Assembly (NCBI GenBank): GCA_965601475.1
Contig: OZ271832.1
Location: forward strand, 3,844,001 to 3,908,000
Reading direction: 5' to 3'
DNA: 64,000 bases
Source: JAWPMT01 sp965601475
GTDB lineage: Bacteria; Bacteroidota; Bacteroidia; Cytophagales; Cyclobacteriaceae
The notes under the pieces are model-generated. The model was not told where the DNA came from, made no database searches, and worked only from the letters and a program-made list of their open reading frames with translations. Below are positions 25,481 through 34,877 of the stretch, in pieces (the first letter of the stretch is position 1; the number at the start of each line of letters is the position of its first letter). The translations under genes and the position numbers were made by a program.

Positions 25481-26155
25481 ATGGAATACCTGGATAACAT
25501 CAAGAAATCTGCAAGTACCATCAAAGAAGGATTGGTACTTACGTTCAAGCATCTTCTGGAGGCTCGGGAGGCCAGGAAACCCATAGGCATTGAGGAGGCG
25601 GATTACTTTGATCAGAAGACTGGTTCCGTCACTTTGCAATATCCTTTTGAGTCTTTTCCTGTCCCGGACAATGGCAGATATCGACTGCATAATGAGATTG
25701 ATGACTGCATCGTTTGTGACAAATGTGCCAAGATCTGCCCTGTGGATTGCATTGATATTGAGCCGATCAAGGCAGTTGAAGAATTGGGCAAGACCTCAGA
25801 TGGAACGCCCAAGAGAATACATGCAGCAAAGTTCGATATTGATATGGGCAAGTGCTGTTTCTGCGGTCTCTGTACCACTGTCTGCCCAACGGAGTGTTTG
25901 ACGATGACTAAGGTTTATGATTTTAGCGAATTTGACATCGAAGACCACAACTACGCATTTGCGGAAATGACACCGCTGGAAATCCTGGAAAAGAAGAATG
26001 CGCTCGAGCAGCATCAGCAGGCTAAAGTGTCGGCATTGAAAAAAGATACCTCCCCCGCACAAGCACCGAAGCCTGTTGTGCCTAAAGCGGGGATGGCTAA
26101 GCCTAAGTTCAAGCCTAAACCTATGGTGCCAAAAAAGCCTAATTCCGGAAAATGA
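25481..26155 (+). CDS. nuoI: NADH-quinone oxidoreductase subunit I with basic Pro-rich tail
   Basis: 224 residues; NuoI is often about 160-180. It carries the two 4Fe-4S clusters that pass electrons toward quinone: cysteines 76, 79, 82 and 86 (CIVCDKCAKICP) and 125, 128, 131 and 135 (CCFCGLCTTVCP). After about residue 175 comes an unusual tail rich in Pro and Lys with short imperfect repeats (KPKFKPKPMVPKKP). The stop overlaps nuoJ by 4 nt. Function is sure; the role of the tail is unknown. Confidence 0.95.
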   Translation: MEYLDNIKKSASTIKEGLVLTFKHLLEAREARKPIGIEEADYFDQKTGSVTLQYPFESFPVPDNGRYRLHNEIDDCIVCDKCAKICPVDCIDIEPIKAVEELGKTSDGTPKRIHAAKFDIDMGKCCFCGLCTTVCPTECLTMTKVYDFSEFDIEDHNYAFAEMTPLEILEKKNALEQHQQAKVSALKKDTSPAQAPKPVVPKAGMAKPKFKPKPMVPKKPNSGK

Positions 26156-26658
26156 ATTTATCGGAAGTACTTTTCCTCGTGTTTGGCACGGTTGCTTTGG
26201 TTGGCTCCTTATTGATCTTAATCACCAGGAATGTTGTCCATGCAGCGATGTTGCTGGTGACAGTACTTCTATCTCTGGCTGCCATTTTTGTTCTCTTTAG
26301 TGCGGACTTCCTGGCTGTCGTGCAGTTACTGGTGTATGCAGGGGGCATTGTGGTTTTGCTGGTTTTTGGAGTCATGTTGACCAAGCGTAAAGCAGATGGA
26401 AAACTCTTGAGCTCCACACAATTCATTTTTCCCGGGGTTCTGTTGGGTGGATTAATCCTGATGCTATTGGTGAGGACAGTCGGTGGCGTAGAGTCGTTCT
26501 ACTCAGGGTCCGAGGCGACGAAGCCTAATCAGGTGGAAACAACGGGCATCGCCTTTATGACTGAACATCTACTGGCGTTTGAATTGATTGCTTTTATCCT
26601 GTTGGTTGTCTTGGTCGGTGCTGCTTTTATCGCCAAAAAACAAACACAGATTGATTGA
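26152..26658 (+). CDS. nuoJ: NADH-quinone oxidoreductase subunit J
   Basis: 168 residues, five membrane helices. The motif QLLVYAGGIVVLLVFGVML, containing the pi-bulge helix of NuoJ, is clear. It is a membrane-arm subunit that takes part in coupling quinone reduction to proton pumping. Its start overlaps nuoI by 4 nt (ATGA) and its end overlaps nuoK by 8 nt. Confidence 0.94.
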   Translation: MNLSEVLFLVFGTVALVGSLLILITRNVVHAAMLLVTVLLSLAAIFVLFSADFLAVVQLLVYAGGIVVLLVFGVMLTKRKADGKLLSSTQFIFPGVLLGGLILMLLVRTVGGVESFYSGSEATKPNQVETTGIAFMTEHLLAFELIAFILLVVLVGAAFIAKKQTQID

Positions 26659-26956
26659 CCTGTCGACATATGGGCTCTACCTGGCTGCGGCCTTATTCGC
26701 CGTGGGTCTTGTGGTAATATTGACGAAGCGAAATATCATATTCGTCCTGGTGGGTACTGAACTGATTCTCAACGCCGCCAATCTCAACCTGGTGATCTTT
26801 TCTCAATCAGACCCTAACCTGCAGGGACAACTTTTTGCTGTTTTTTCCATCGTAATAGCAGCCGCAGAGGTGGCAGTAGCACTGGCATTGCTGCTGAATA
26901 TCTTCAAATATTTGAAGACTTCTAATTTGAACGACCTAAATCAGCTGGGGCATTGA
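26651..26956 (+). CDS. nuoK: NADH-quinone oxidoreductase subunit K
   Basis: 101 residues from TTG 26651, the family's normal length. The frame extends 21 codons upstream inside nuoJ, but starting at TTG gives IDLSTYGLYLAAALFAVGL, which aligns with the first helix of NuoK. Three helices; the coupling Glu residues lie in LVGTELILNAANLNLV and in the third helix (AAEVAVALALLL). It overlaps nuoJ by 8 nt and nuoL by 4 nt (TTGA). Confidence 0.92.
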   Translation: MIDLSTYGLYLAAALFAVGLVVILTKRNIIFVLVGTELILNAANLNLVIFSQSDPNLQGQLFAVFSIVIAAAEVAVALALLLNIFKYLKTSNLNDLNQLGH

Positions 26957-28836
26957 GTGATTTATTGACCTTTCAGTTGATACTTCTACTCCCTGCTCTG
27001 AGTGGGCTGGTATTGTTTCTTTTCCGAAACAAAGCCCTTGTTCTGTCAGTATCGATTCCCTTGTTGGTCCTGACTGTAGCTTTATCTCTTTTCTTGTGGT
27101 CGAGTCTGGAACAAGAGATTGCCGGCCGTTGGGAATGGTTGCCGGGCATATCTATGGGTTGGCGGCTCGACGAGATAGCACTTTCCCTGGTGACATTGGT
27201 CTCCCTTGTGTCTCTACTGGTTCATGTTTTTTCATACTATTACATGGGTCATGATCCGGGCATTCATCGCTACTACCTTAAGCTTGGGTTCTTCACAAGC
27301 GCGATGATTGGCTTGTTGGGAGCAGATCATTTGATATTGGTTTTCTTCTTTTGGGAACTGGTTGGGTTTTTCTCCTACCTCCTGATAGGCTTCTGGTTTC
27401 GTGATCCCTCTAAAGCGCAGGCGGCTCGTAACGCCTTCATTACCAATAGGGTTGCTGATGTGTGCCTCCTCTTTGGCATTATTTCGCTAGGCTTTGGTAC
27501 CGATACCTTTTTTATATCGGAGCTGACGCTGACGAACAATGACTGGGTTTTTGTAGGCTGTACAGGCATCTTACTCGGCGCCATGGGAAAATCGGCCCAA
27601 TTTCCATTTCACACCTGGTTGCCACATGCTATGGCAGGCCCCACGCCAGTTTCTGCGCTCATTCATGCCGCTACCATGGTGGCCGCGGGTGTTTACCTCC
27701 TGGTACGGATAGTTCCTTTTTTTCCTTGGGAGCTTGGTGTGGCTACATCGGCTGTGGGGGCATTTACGGCGTTGATGGCGGCCTACTTTGCCTTGACGCA
27801 GTTTGATATCAAAAAGGTTTTGGCTTATTCCACCATTTCGCAGCTGGGTTACATGGTGATGGCAGCTGGTTTTGGAGCGGTGGAGATGGCTTTCTTCCAT
27901 CTTTGGACACATGCTTTTTTCAAAGCCGGGTTGTTCCTGGCGGTTGGCGTGATCATTCATCAACTGTCGAATAGCAAATCCATTCCCGATGCGCAGGATA
28001 TCCGCTACATGGGTGGGCTACGTCAGGTTCTGCCAGTCACATTTTGGACATTCAGTTGCTGTATGGCAGCCCTGATGGGTTTACCATTTTTTACTGGGTT
28101 TCTTTCGAAAGACGGTATTCTTGCTGCAGGGATGAGCTGGTCATCCAATCAGGGTGAAGTATTCGCTATTATTCCGGTCATTGGCTTTGTAGTCGTGTTT
28201 CTAACGGCTTTCTACATGATTAGGCTTTGGAAGATGGTCTTCTTCGGTCCCAATTCCCAGCCAAGGCATTCTGAGCCAATCGCAGCCAGCCTTCCGCTGA
28301 TTCTACTGGCATTGGGTTCTCTGTGGTTTTGGTATTCGCCAAACCCTATTGGCCATCAGTTTGCTTTTCTAGATCGTTTGTTCGGTTCGGCGAGTACGCA
28401 TGCCACCGCAAGCATCTGGATTGCTATGGTTTCTGTCTTTCTGGCAGTTGGAGGGGGACTTGTAGCGTGGCGAAAAAAGCATGGCCGTCTGGTGGAAACC
28501 GGTTTTGGCGGCTGGTCGTACTTTGGCCTTTATTTGGATCAGCTCTACCAGAAAGTGATTGTAAGATCTTACAATGGCTTAAGCAATCTAACCTTCACAG
28601 TAGACAGGCGAATCCTTGACGGTGCGATCCATGCCGTGGCAATATTCACGGTGGTACTGTCCAAATTGGTGCAGGCCTTTGATCAATATATGGTGGACGG
28701 AGTGATTAATTTCGCAGCTTACTTGTCGAAGACACTCGGAGATGTGCTTCGTCGACAACAGGCATACAGTATCCAACTGCAATTATTTTGGGTGCTGCTG
28801 GCAGTGGCAGGGGTGCTTTGGTTCCTTCTTAATTGA
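26953..28836 (+). CDS. nuoL: NADH-quinone oxidoreductase subunit L
   Basis: 627 residues from TTG 26953, fused to the nuoK stop as TTGA. It is the distal antiporter-like subunit. The pumping channel motif GKSAQFPFHTWLPHAM is present, with the preceding Glu helix VFFFWELVGFFSYLL and Lys helix region FDIKKVLAYSTISQLGYM. The long C-terminal lateral helix with its final membrane anchor is seen after about residue 500. Length and order match the standard operon. Confidence 0.95.
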   Translation: MSDLLTFQLILLLPALSGLVLFLFRNKALVLSVSIPLLVLTVALSLFLWSSLEQEIAGRWEWLPGISMGWRLDEIALSLVTLVSLVSLLVHVFSYYYMGHDPGIHRYYLKLGFFTSAMIGLLGADHLILVFFFWELVGFFSYLLIGFWFRDPSKAQAARNAFITNRVADVCLLFGIISLGFGTDTFFISELTLTNNDWVFVGCTGILLGAMGKSAQFPFHTWLPHAMAGPTPVSALIHAATMVAAGVYLLVRIVPFFPWELGVATSAVGAFTALMAAYFALTQFDIKKVLAYSTISQLGYMVMAAGFGAVEMAFFHLWTHAFFKAGLFLAVGVIIHQLSNSKSIPDAQDIRYMGGLRQVLPVTFWTFSCCMAALMGLPFFTGFLSKDGILAAGMSWSSNQGEVFAIIPVIGFVVVFLTAFYMIRLWKMVFFGPNSQPRHSEPIAASLPLILLALGSLWFWYSPNPIGHQFAFLDRLFGSASTHATASIWIAMVSVFLAVGGGLVAWRKKHGRLVETGFGGWSYFGLYLDQLYQKVIVRSYNGLSNLTFTVDRRILDGAIHAVAIFTVVLSKLVQAFDQYMVDGVINFAAYLSKTLGDVLRRQQAYSIQLQLFWVLLAVAGVLWFLLN

Positions 28837-28846
28837 CGAAAACGAG

Positions 28847-30451
28847 ATGCAAGGATATTTACTCACACTGATTATTTTCATACCCCTGCTTGCCGCCGGG
28901 GTACTAATAATCGTCCCTGATAACCGGCCCCAACTCATCAAGTATGTTTCCCTGGCTGCAACATTGTCGCAACTTGTTATTGCTATCATCATACTTGGGT
29001 CATTTCGTATGGCCAACGTCGATACGCACCTGGTTGATTCCTTTCAGTTTGTAGAGCAGAAAGTGTGGTTTGAAATGTCACTGGCCTCATTCGGTTCCTT
29101 CCAGGTCGAATATTTCTTAGGTCTTGACGGGATTAGTCTGCCATTGGTGCTGCTATCGGTGATCCTATTGGTCATTGGTGTAATCAGCTCCTGGAACCTT
29201 ACCAAACAGGTGAAGGGGTATTTTATGCTCTATCTTCTACTGGCTACTTCTATTGTTGGGTGCTTTTTGGCGCTTGACTTCTTTCTATTCTACCTCTTTT
29301 TCGAACTAATGCTCTTACCCATGTTCTTTCTTATTGGGATATGGGGAGGTAAGCGACGGTCCTACGCTTCTATCAAGTTTTTCATCTACACACTTGTTGG
29401 ATCGCTGTTCATTCTTATGGTGATGATCGCTCTGTATATCTCCGTCACCAACGAGGAGGGTGTACACACCTTCAACATCCTGAGCATGATGAGCCTGGAA
29501 AACTTTGAGTCTGGCAGTTTGCTCGATCCTGCAAATCTTGCCCGATTTCTGGGGCTTCATTTGCGTGAACTAGCATTTCTCGCGTTGATGCTAGGATTTG
29601 CCATTAAGCTTCCGGCAGCTCCCTTACATACCTGGCTTCCCGATGCGCATGTCGAGGCACCTACTGCTATTTCGGTGATACTGGCTGGACTACTCCTGAA
29701 AGTTGGGGGTTACTCCTTTTTCAGAATTGCCTACGCGATTTTTCCGGATGCGGCTGTGCAGTATTCCTTCTTTCTGGGTGGGGTAGGTGTCTTCTCAATC
29801 ATCTACGGTGGACTCAATGCGCTGGCCCAAACAGATTTCAAAAGACTTGTGGCTTACAGCTCCGTCTCACACATGGGCTTTGTACTCCTGGGGCTGTCTG
29901 TACTTACAAATGAGGGAGTCAGTGGTTCGCTCTTTCACATGATTTCCCATGGGCTGATTTCCGGGGCATTGTTCTTAATTGTTGGAGTCGTATATGATCG
30001 TTCTGGTGATCGGACGATCGAAAATTTCAGTGGACTCGCCAGCAAATTGCCGCTATACACTTTTGTCGTCGTAGTGGTGTTCTTTGCTTCTTTGGGATTG
30101 CCAGGGCTATCCGGCTTTGTTGGGGAGATTCTCGTGTTGATGGGTGTATTCGCCGGTGCCAAGCAGGAGACCGTTCCGGTTTGGTTTGCAATCCTTTCCA
30201 CCGTGGGTATCATCGTTTCTGCTGTGTATTACCTATGGACACTCCAGCGCATGTTTTTTGGTCAATATTGGTTGAGAGACCAGTCCTGGGAACCAAAAAT
30301 GGTGGATCTCAGCATTAGGGAGATGCTTATGCTTCTTCCCTTAGTGTTGCTGATTATCGTACTGGGCATTTGGCCAAGGGCAATTTTGGATTATTCGGAG
30401 GTTACGATCTCACAGTTTCTGCAGCATGTGCTACGATTTCCTCCGCTATGA
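28847..30451 (+). CDS. nuoM: NADH-quinone oxidoreductase subunit M
   Basis: 534 residues from ATG 28847, 10 nt after nuoL; the frame runs 35 codons further upstream inside nuoL, but those codons read as shadow. Antiporter-like membrane subunit with the helix LFYLFFELMLLPMFFLIGIW and the channel motif LPAAPLHTWLPDAHVEAP. It pumps protons in the membrane arm. The stop overlaps nuoN by 4 nt (ATGA). Confidence 0.95.
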   Translation: MQGYLLTLIIFIPLLAAGVLIIVPDNRPQLIKYVSLAATLSQLVIAIIILGSFRMANVDTHLVDSFQFVEQKVWFEMSLASFGSFQVEYFLGLDGISLPLVLLSVILLVIGVISSWNLTKQVKGYFMLYLLLATSIVGCFLALDFFLFYLFFELMLLPMFFLIGIWGGKRRSYASIKFFIYTLVGSLFILMVMIALYISVTNEEGVHTFNILSMMSLENFESGSLLDPANLARFLGLHLRELAFLALMLGFAIKLPAAPLHTWLPDAHVEAPTAISVILAGLLLKVGGYSFFRIAYAIFPDAAVQYSFFLGGVGVFSIIYGGLNALAQTDFKRLVAYSSVSHMGFVLLGLSVLTNEGVSGSLFHMISHGLISGALFLIVGVVYDRSGDRTIENFSGLASKLPLYTFVVVVVFFASLGLPGLSGFVGEILVLMGVFAGAKQETVPVWFAILSTVGIIVSAVYYLWTLQRMFFGQYWLRDQSWEPKMVDLSIREMLMLLPLVLLIIVLGIWPRAILDYSEVTISQFLQHVLRFPPL

Positions 30452-31860
30452 TTGATACCGACATCACTCAAATACTCCGGTCAAACCTGGAAGGCCTATC
30501 TCAGTTATCTCATTTGTTGGTCATCGTATTTGGTGCGGTATTGCTTTTGGTTGTTGGTCTATTCACCAATCGGAAGTCACTTGTCGGGGCTATGTATTGC
30601 CTGCCGTTGTTGGCTTCTCTCTATTTCATCTCTTTTCGGATTGAAACCTTATTCGGTGGACAAATAGTCACAGGGCCCGTAGCCAGCAGTGTTCAACTCA
30701 TTGCCATAGTTACTTGCTTGTTGTTGGTTTTGTACCCCAGATTCCTAAGCCGACCTATGGAAGTTCAGTTTCTGGTTCTGGCGCTTTTGGTAGGCAGTCT
30801 TTTGATGACAGTCGCAAAGCATCTTCTACTGATTTATTTGTCCATAGAACTGGCATCTTTGGCTGCATACCTGCTCACAGCCTTCACTTTCAAGAAGGGC
30901 GCCTTTGAAGGAAGTCTCAAATACCTACTGACGGGTGTCGTCAGTTCTGCCATAATGATCTATGGCATATCGATTCTATATGGTACCAGTGGCTCGCTGA
31001 TGCTTGAGGATCTACAGATCAACTCACCCTGGGGGCTGGCTGGGGCATTTTTGTTTGCAATCGGTATATTGTTCAAGGTATCAGTTTTCCCGATGCATGT
31101 TTGGGTACCCAATACCTATGTGGCGGCACCGATTGAGATCGTGGCCTTGATGGCGGTGGTTCCAAAAATTTGTGGCTTCTTGCTCCTGGGTAATTTTGTA
31201 TTGAGTCTGGAGCACGAGCTGATCAATCAGGTACTCATGCTCTTGGCATTGGCGACGGTAGTGTTGGGGTCATTCGCTGCTATCCTTCAAAGTGAAGCCA
31301 AGCGGCTCCTGGCCTATGGCGCTGTGGCACATTCCGGGTTAATGTTACCCCTGGTCATTGTATCCGGTGAGAACCAGGGAGCTTTTCTATTCTACGCATT
31401 GATCTATGCGATCATGAACCTGGGTGTATTCTATTTCATTGCGATTCATGATAACAATGATGAAGCGTTGACGCTAGATAGGTTGAAAGGTCTCGGCAAA
31501 CCGTATGGGTTATTGGGTGCTTCCGTTTTGGTCATTTTGATGGCATTGGTTGGGCTCCCACCAACTTCGGGGTTCTCCATAAAGCTGACTCTTTTTTCGG
31601 AAGTGTGGGTCAATTATGCGGAGGGTGGCAATCGAGTAGTTTATCTCTTTTTTATTGTCGGTATACTCTCGACCGCTGTATCACTTTTCTATTATCTCCG
31701 CATACCCTACTACTATTTCCTGAAAGAGAGTACGGAGCCATGGTTCGCCATAAAAAAACATCAGGTCTGGGTGACAACTTTTTTTGCGTTGCTGTTGTTG
31801 TGGTTTTTTATCGAACCTGACATTTTCGATAACTTTGTCTCAACCATGAGTAAACCATGA
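30448..31860 (+). CDS. nuoN: NADH-quinone oxidoreductase subunit N
   Basis: 470 residues from ATG 30448, which is fused to the nuoM stop. Third antiporter-like subunit, 14 helices. The core motif LFKVSVFPMHVWVPNTY and the Glu helix LLIYLSIELASLAAYLL are present. Last nuo gene of this cluster; the PurF-like gene follows 13 nt later on the same strand and may be read from the same transcript. Confidence 0.94.
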   Translation: MIDTDITQILRSNLEGLSQLSHLLVIVFGAVLLLVVGLFTNRKSLVGAMYCLPLLASLYFISFRIETLFGGQIVTGPVASSVQLIAIVTCLLLVLYPRFLSRPMEVQFLVLALLVGSLLMTVAKHLLLIYLSIELASLAAYLLTAFTFKKGAFEGSLKYLLTGVVSSAIMIYGISILYGTSGSLMLEDLQINSPWGLAGAFLFAIGILFKVSVFPMHVWVPNTYVAAPIEIVALMAVVPKICGFLLLGNFVLSLEHELINQVLMLLALATVVLGSFAAILQSEAKRLLAYGAVAHSGLMLPLVIVSGENQGAFLFYALIYAIMNLGVFYFIAIHDNNDEALTLDRLKGLGKPYGLLGASVLVILMALVGLPPTSGFSIKLTLFSEVWVNYAEGGNRVVYLFFIVGILSTAVSLFYYLRIPYYYFLKESTEPWFAIKKHQVWVTTFFALLLLWFFIEPDIFDNFVSTMSKP

Positions 31861-31873
31861 GCCACTTTCAACT

Positions 31874-33760
31874 ATGAGCGATCCCATCAAGCACGAATGT
31901 GGTGTCGCTCTTCTGCGTCTGCGTAAGCCCCTTCAGTATTATATTGACAAATATCGAACGCCCAATTATGCTGTCAGCAAGATGTACCTGCTGATGCAAA
32001 AACAGCACAATCGAGGTCAGGATGGGGCAGGAATAGCGAATATCAAAATCAATGTTTCACCTGGTCAGCGTTATATCAGCCGCTACCGCACCATCGACCC
32101 TCGGCCAATTGAAGATCTTTTCAACAAGATCTACCGAAAGTTTAGAAAGGTTCAGAAAGAAGACAAGTCAAAACTGTCCGATGCTGAATGGTTGAAGGAC
32201 AACTTGGCGTTTTCCGGCGAGGTATGGTTAGGTCACCTCAGATATGGTACGCACGGCAAGAATAGCATAGAGAGCTGCCATCCATTTCTTCGACAAAACA
32301 ACTGGCGGAGCCGCAACCTCGTCATGGCTGGCAACTTCAATATGACCAACGTTGATGAGCTCTTCGAACGGCTCGTGGAGCTTGGTCAGCATCCAAAAGA
32401 GAAGACTGACACTGTCACCGTGATGGAGAAGATTGGTCACTTTCTGGATGACGAAAACCAGAAGATTTTCGAAAAATACAAAAACGATGCAAACAACAGG
32501 GAGATCACTAGTCTGATCGAGCAGGAGTTGGATTTGCAAAAAGTATTGCAGCGTGCCTGCAAGGATTTTGATGGTGGATATACCATGGCAGGTTTGGTTG
32601 GTCACGGCGCGAGCTTTGTCGCACGGGATCCGGCAGGTATCCGACCCGCATATTACTATGTTGATGATGAGGTCATCGTCGTAGCGAGTGAGAAACCCGC
32701 GATCAAGACCACGTTCAATTGCCAATATGAGGATATCAAGGAAATAGAACCAGGGCACGCGCTCATCATTGGCAAAGATGGCCGATATCGGCAGGCACAG
32801 TTCAGGGATCCTGTGGAACGTCAATCTTGTAGTTTTGAACGCATCTATTTCTCCCGGGGCACTGATCCCAATATCTACCAGGAACGAAGGGATCTGGGGG
32901 AATTGCTTATACCACAGGTGCTGAAAGCAATCAATTTTGATCTTAAGAATACGGTGTTTTCGTATATTCCGAACACCGCGGAGACTTCGTTTCTTGGCTT
33001 GATGCGTGGAATTGACAAATACCTCATCAACAAGCGCAAGGAAGTCATCCTGGAAGGTAAACCTTCAGCAGACGCCTTGGAAGACCTGCTCAGTTTCACA
33101 CCACGAGTTGAGAAACTTGTGTTGAAGGACGTGAAATTGAGGACTTTCATTACGGATGATGAGCATCGGGATGACATGGTTGCGCATGTATATGATACCA
33201 CCTATGAGGTGATCCGCAAGGAAATCGATACGCTGGTGGTCATTGACGACAGCATTGTACGAGGCACTACCCTGGAGAAGAGCATTCTCACACTTCTGGA
33301 CAAGCTTGAGCCCAAGAAAGTCGTGGTGGTGTCATCGGCCCCTCAAATCCGCTTTCCTGATTGCTATGGCATAGACATGAGCAAGATGAAGGACTTCCTT
33401 GCATTCCGTGCGATGCTGGAATTGCTGAAAGAAGAAGATAAGGAGTACCTTCTTGACGAGGTGTTTGACAAATGCCTGGCCGCGATTGGGCAGAATGACC
33501 AGCCCAATTACGTGAAAGAGCTCTATGATCAGTTCAGCTATGACCAGATATCGGAAAAGATCTCGCAGATTGTGAGGCCCAAGAAGATGAAGGCAGAGGT
33601 TCAAATTGTGTATCAGACAGTAGAGAACCTTCATCGGGCTTGTCCCGATCATCAAGGGGATTGGTATTTCACAGGCAATTACCCTACGCCCGGCGGCAAT
33701 CGGGTGGTAAATCGAGCCTTTATCAATTATATGAAGGGGGTGGAAGTACGAGCCTACTAG
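31874..33760 (+). CDS. PurF-like amidophosphoribosyltransferase, long form
   Basis: 628 residues, clearly longer than classical PurF (about 470-510). Cys 9 in HECGVALL is the predicted Ntn nucleophile after removal of an eight-residue propeptide. NRGQDGAGI and GYTMAGLVGHG belong to the glutaminase domain. The phosphoribosyltransferase half has the PRPP loop VVIDDSIVRGTTLEKS at about 453-468. The known reaction turns PRPP and glutamine into phosphoribosylamine. Bacteroidota often carry this long paralogue besides a standard PurF, so it may not be the main purine enzyme. The end overlaps the convergent HNH gene by 4 nt. Confidence 0.82.
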   Translation: MSDPIKHECGVALLRLRKPLQYYIDKYRTPNYAVSKMYLLMQKQHNRGQDGAGIANIKINVSPGQRYISRYRTIDPRPIEDLFNKIYRKFRKVQKEDKSKLSDAEWLKDNLAFSGEVWLGHLRYGTHGKNSIESCHPFLRQNNWRSRNLVMAGNFNMTNVDELFERLVELGQHPKEKTDTVTVMEKIGHFLDDENQKIFEKYKNDANNREITSLIEQELDLQKVLQRACKDFDGGYTMAGLVGHGASFVARDPAGIRPAYYYVDDEVIVVASEKPAIKTTFNCQYEDIKEIEPGHALIIGKDGRYRQAQFRDPVERQSCSFERIYFSRGTDPNIYQERRDLGELLIPQVLKAINFDLKNTVFSYIPNTAETSFLGLMRGIDKYLINKRKEVILEGKPSADALEDLLSFTPRVEKLVLKDVKLRTFITDDEHRDDMVAHVYDTTYEVIRKEIDTLVVIDDSIVRGTTLEKSILTLLDKLEPKKVVVVSSAPQIRFPDCYGIDMSKMKDFLAFRAMLELLKEEDKEYLLDEVFDKCLAAIGQNDQPNYVKELYDQFSYDQISEKISQIVRPKKMKAEVQIVYQTVENLHRACPDHQGDWYFTGNYPTPGGNRVVNRAFINYMKGVEVRAY

Positions 33761-34263
33761 GCGTAAGCCCGAGGTTCGAGGTATTTGTGCCAGTCTTGCT
33801 GAAGTCTACCGGCCGAGGACTTCAGGAATACAATGTAAGACGGCTTTACAGGATTTTTTGAAAGCTTCAGGCCTGCCTCCTCGGGTGTATCGTCACCCTT
33901 TCTCGAGTTGCAGTGCTTGCATGCAGTGACCAAATTGGTCCAACTGGAGGGGCCACCTTTGGACTTCGGAACAACATGGTCTAGTGTTAGATCCTTTCCA
34001 GTGCCACAGTACTGGCATAGGTAACCGTCTCGCTTGAATAGGTTATACCTGGTGAGTACCACACCTCTGTAAGGTACATGCTTATAATCGTACACCCGTA
34101 TCACAGATGGATGTGGGTAAGACCTGCTGACTGAGCGCAGTTCCTTGCCTTTCACACCCTCCAACAATTCTGCTTTGTGGAGGAATACCAACAAAAAAGC
34201 CCTTTGCACAGAGCAGAGGGTGAGTGGTGTATAGTCCTGATTCAATACGAGTACAGTCGTCAT
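33757..34263 (-). CDS. HNH endonuclease
   Basis: 168 residues. The zinc-supported HNH core is complete: C83 and C86 (CQYCG), LTLDHVVPKSKGG with the catalytic His 96, NLVTACKHCNSRKG with C115 and C118. The N-terminal 60 residues (VLVLNQDYTPLTLCSVQRA) are typical of a widespread chromosomal HNH family, often a housekeeping-like single gene with unknown target. No restriction or phage partner is near. It is the 3' neighbour of smpB on the same strand. Confidence 0.88.
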   Translation of the reverse strand: MTTVLVLNQDYTPLTLCSVQRAFLLVFLHKAELLEGVKGKELRSVSRSYPHPSVIRVYDYKHVPYRGVVLTRYNLFKRDGYLCQYCGTGKDLTLDHVVPKSKGGPSSWTNLVTACKHCNSRKGDDTPEEAGLKLSKNPVKPSYIVFLKSSAGRLQQDWHKYLEPRAYA

Positions 34264-34289
34264 AGGGGGTAGCGCTTGGGGGGTTGAGG

Positions 34290-34754
34290 TTACACTTTCA
34301 GTTCATTCCTAAATTTTTCCTGTTCTTTTTTCTTCAATGTTTCTCTCTTATCGTAGAGTTTCTTTCCGCGAGCCAGGGCTATTTGCATTTTTGCCAGGCC
34401 CCGGCTGTTGATGTAGAGTTTCGTGGGAATAATGGTAAGGCCCTTCTCTTCCGATTTCTTTTTCAGCTTTTCCAATTCCTTCGATTGCAAAAGAAGTTTC
34501 CGCTCCCGAAGTGGGTCGTGATTGTTGTATGTGCCTTCGGTATAGATGGAGATGGTCATACTTTTCACAAACAACTCCCCTTTCACAAAATGACAAAAAG
34601 CCTCCTGTAAGCTCACTTTGCCTTCACGAATGGATTTGATTTCGCTGCCTTGCAGTACCAGACCAGCCTCGTAGGTATCAATGAATTGATACTCATAGGA
34701 GGCTTTTCGGTTTCTGATCGATATGTCTTTTGAGAATCTTGCTTCTTTCTTCAT
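34290..34754 (-). CDS. smpB: SsrA-binding protein SmpB
   Basis: 154 residues from the ATG at 34754; 23 upstream codons are open but do not fit the family. SmpB binds tmRNA and brings it to stalled ribosomes. The OB-fold is recognised by YEAGLVLQGSEIKSIREGKV and the RNA-binding LYINSRGLAKMQIALARGKK. The basic C-terminal tail (KLYDKRETLKKKEQEKFRNE) enters the decoding centre. The tmRNA gene is not in this window. Confidence 0.94.
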   Translation of the reverse strand: MKKEARFSKDISIRNRKASYEYQFIDTYEAGLVLQGSEIKSIREGKVSLQEAFCHFVKGELFVKSMTISIYTEGTYNNHDPLRERKLLLQSKELEKLKKKSEEKGLTIIPTKLYINSRGLAKMQIALARGKKLYDKRETLKKKEQEKFRNELKV

Positions 34755-34877
34755 CACGCCTAATGCTAAAAATAACACCAAATACGCCAGCGGTGCAATT
34801 CTTTGGCAGGGATATGCTGACAAGCCAGATCCGCAACCCCCTTAGTACTGCAATTAGAAATTAATTTGGTGACCCGC

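Noticed and set aside
32228..32824. 198-codon minus-strand frame inside the PurF-like gene
   Set aside because: Antisense shadow with no family resemblance.
33757..34263. HNH gene as a homing or phage element
   Set aside because: No intron, intein or phage gene nearby; the family is a common chromosomal one.
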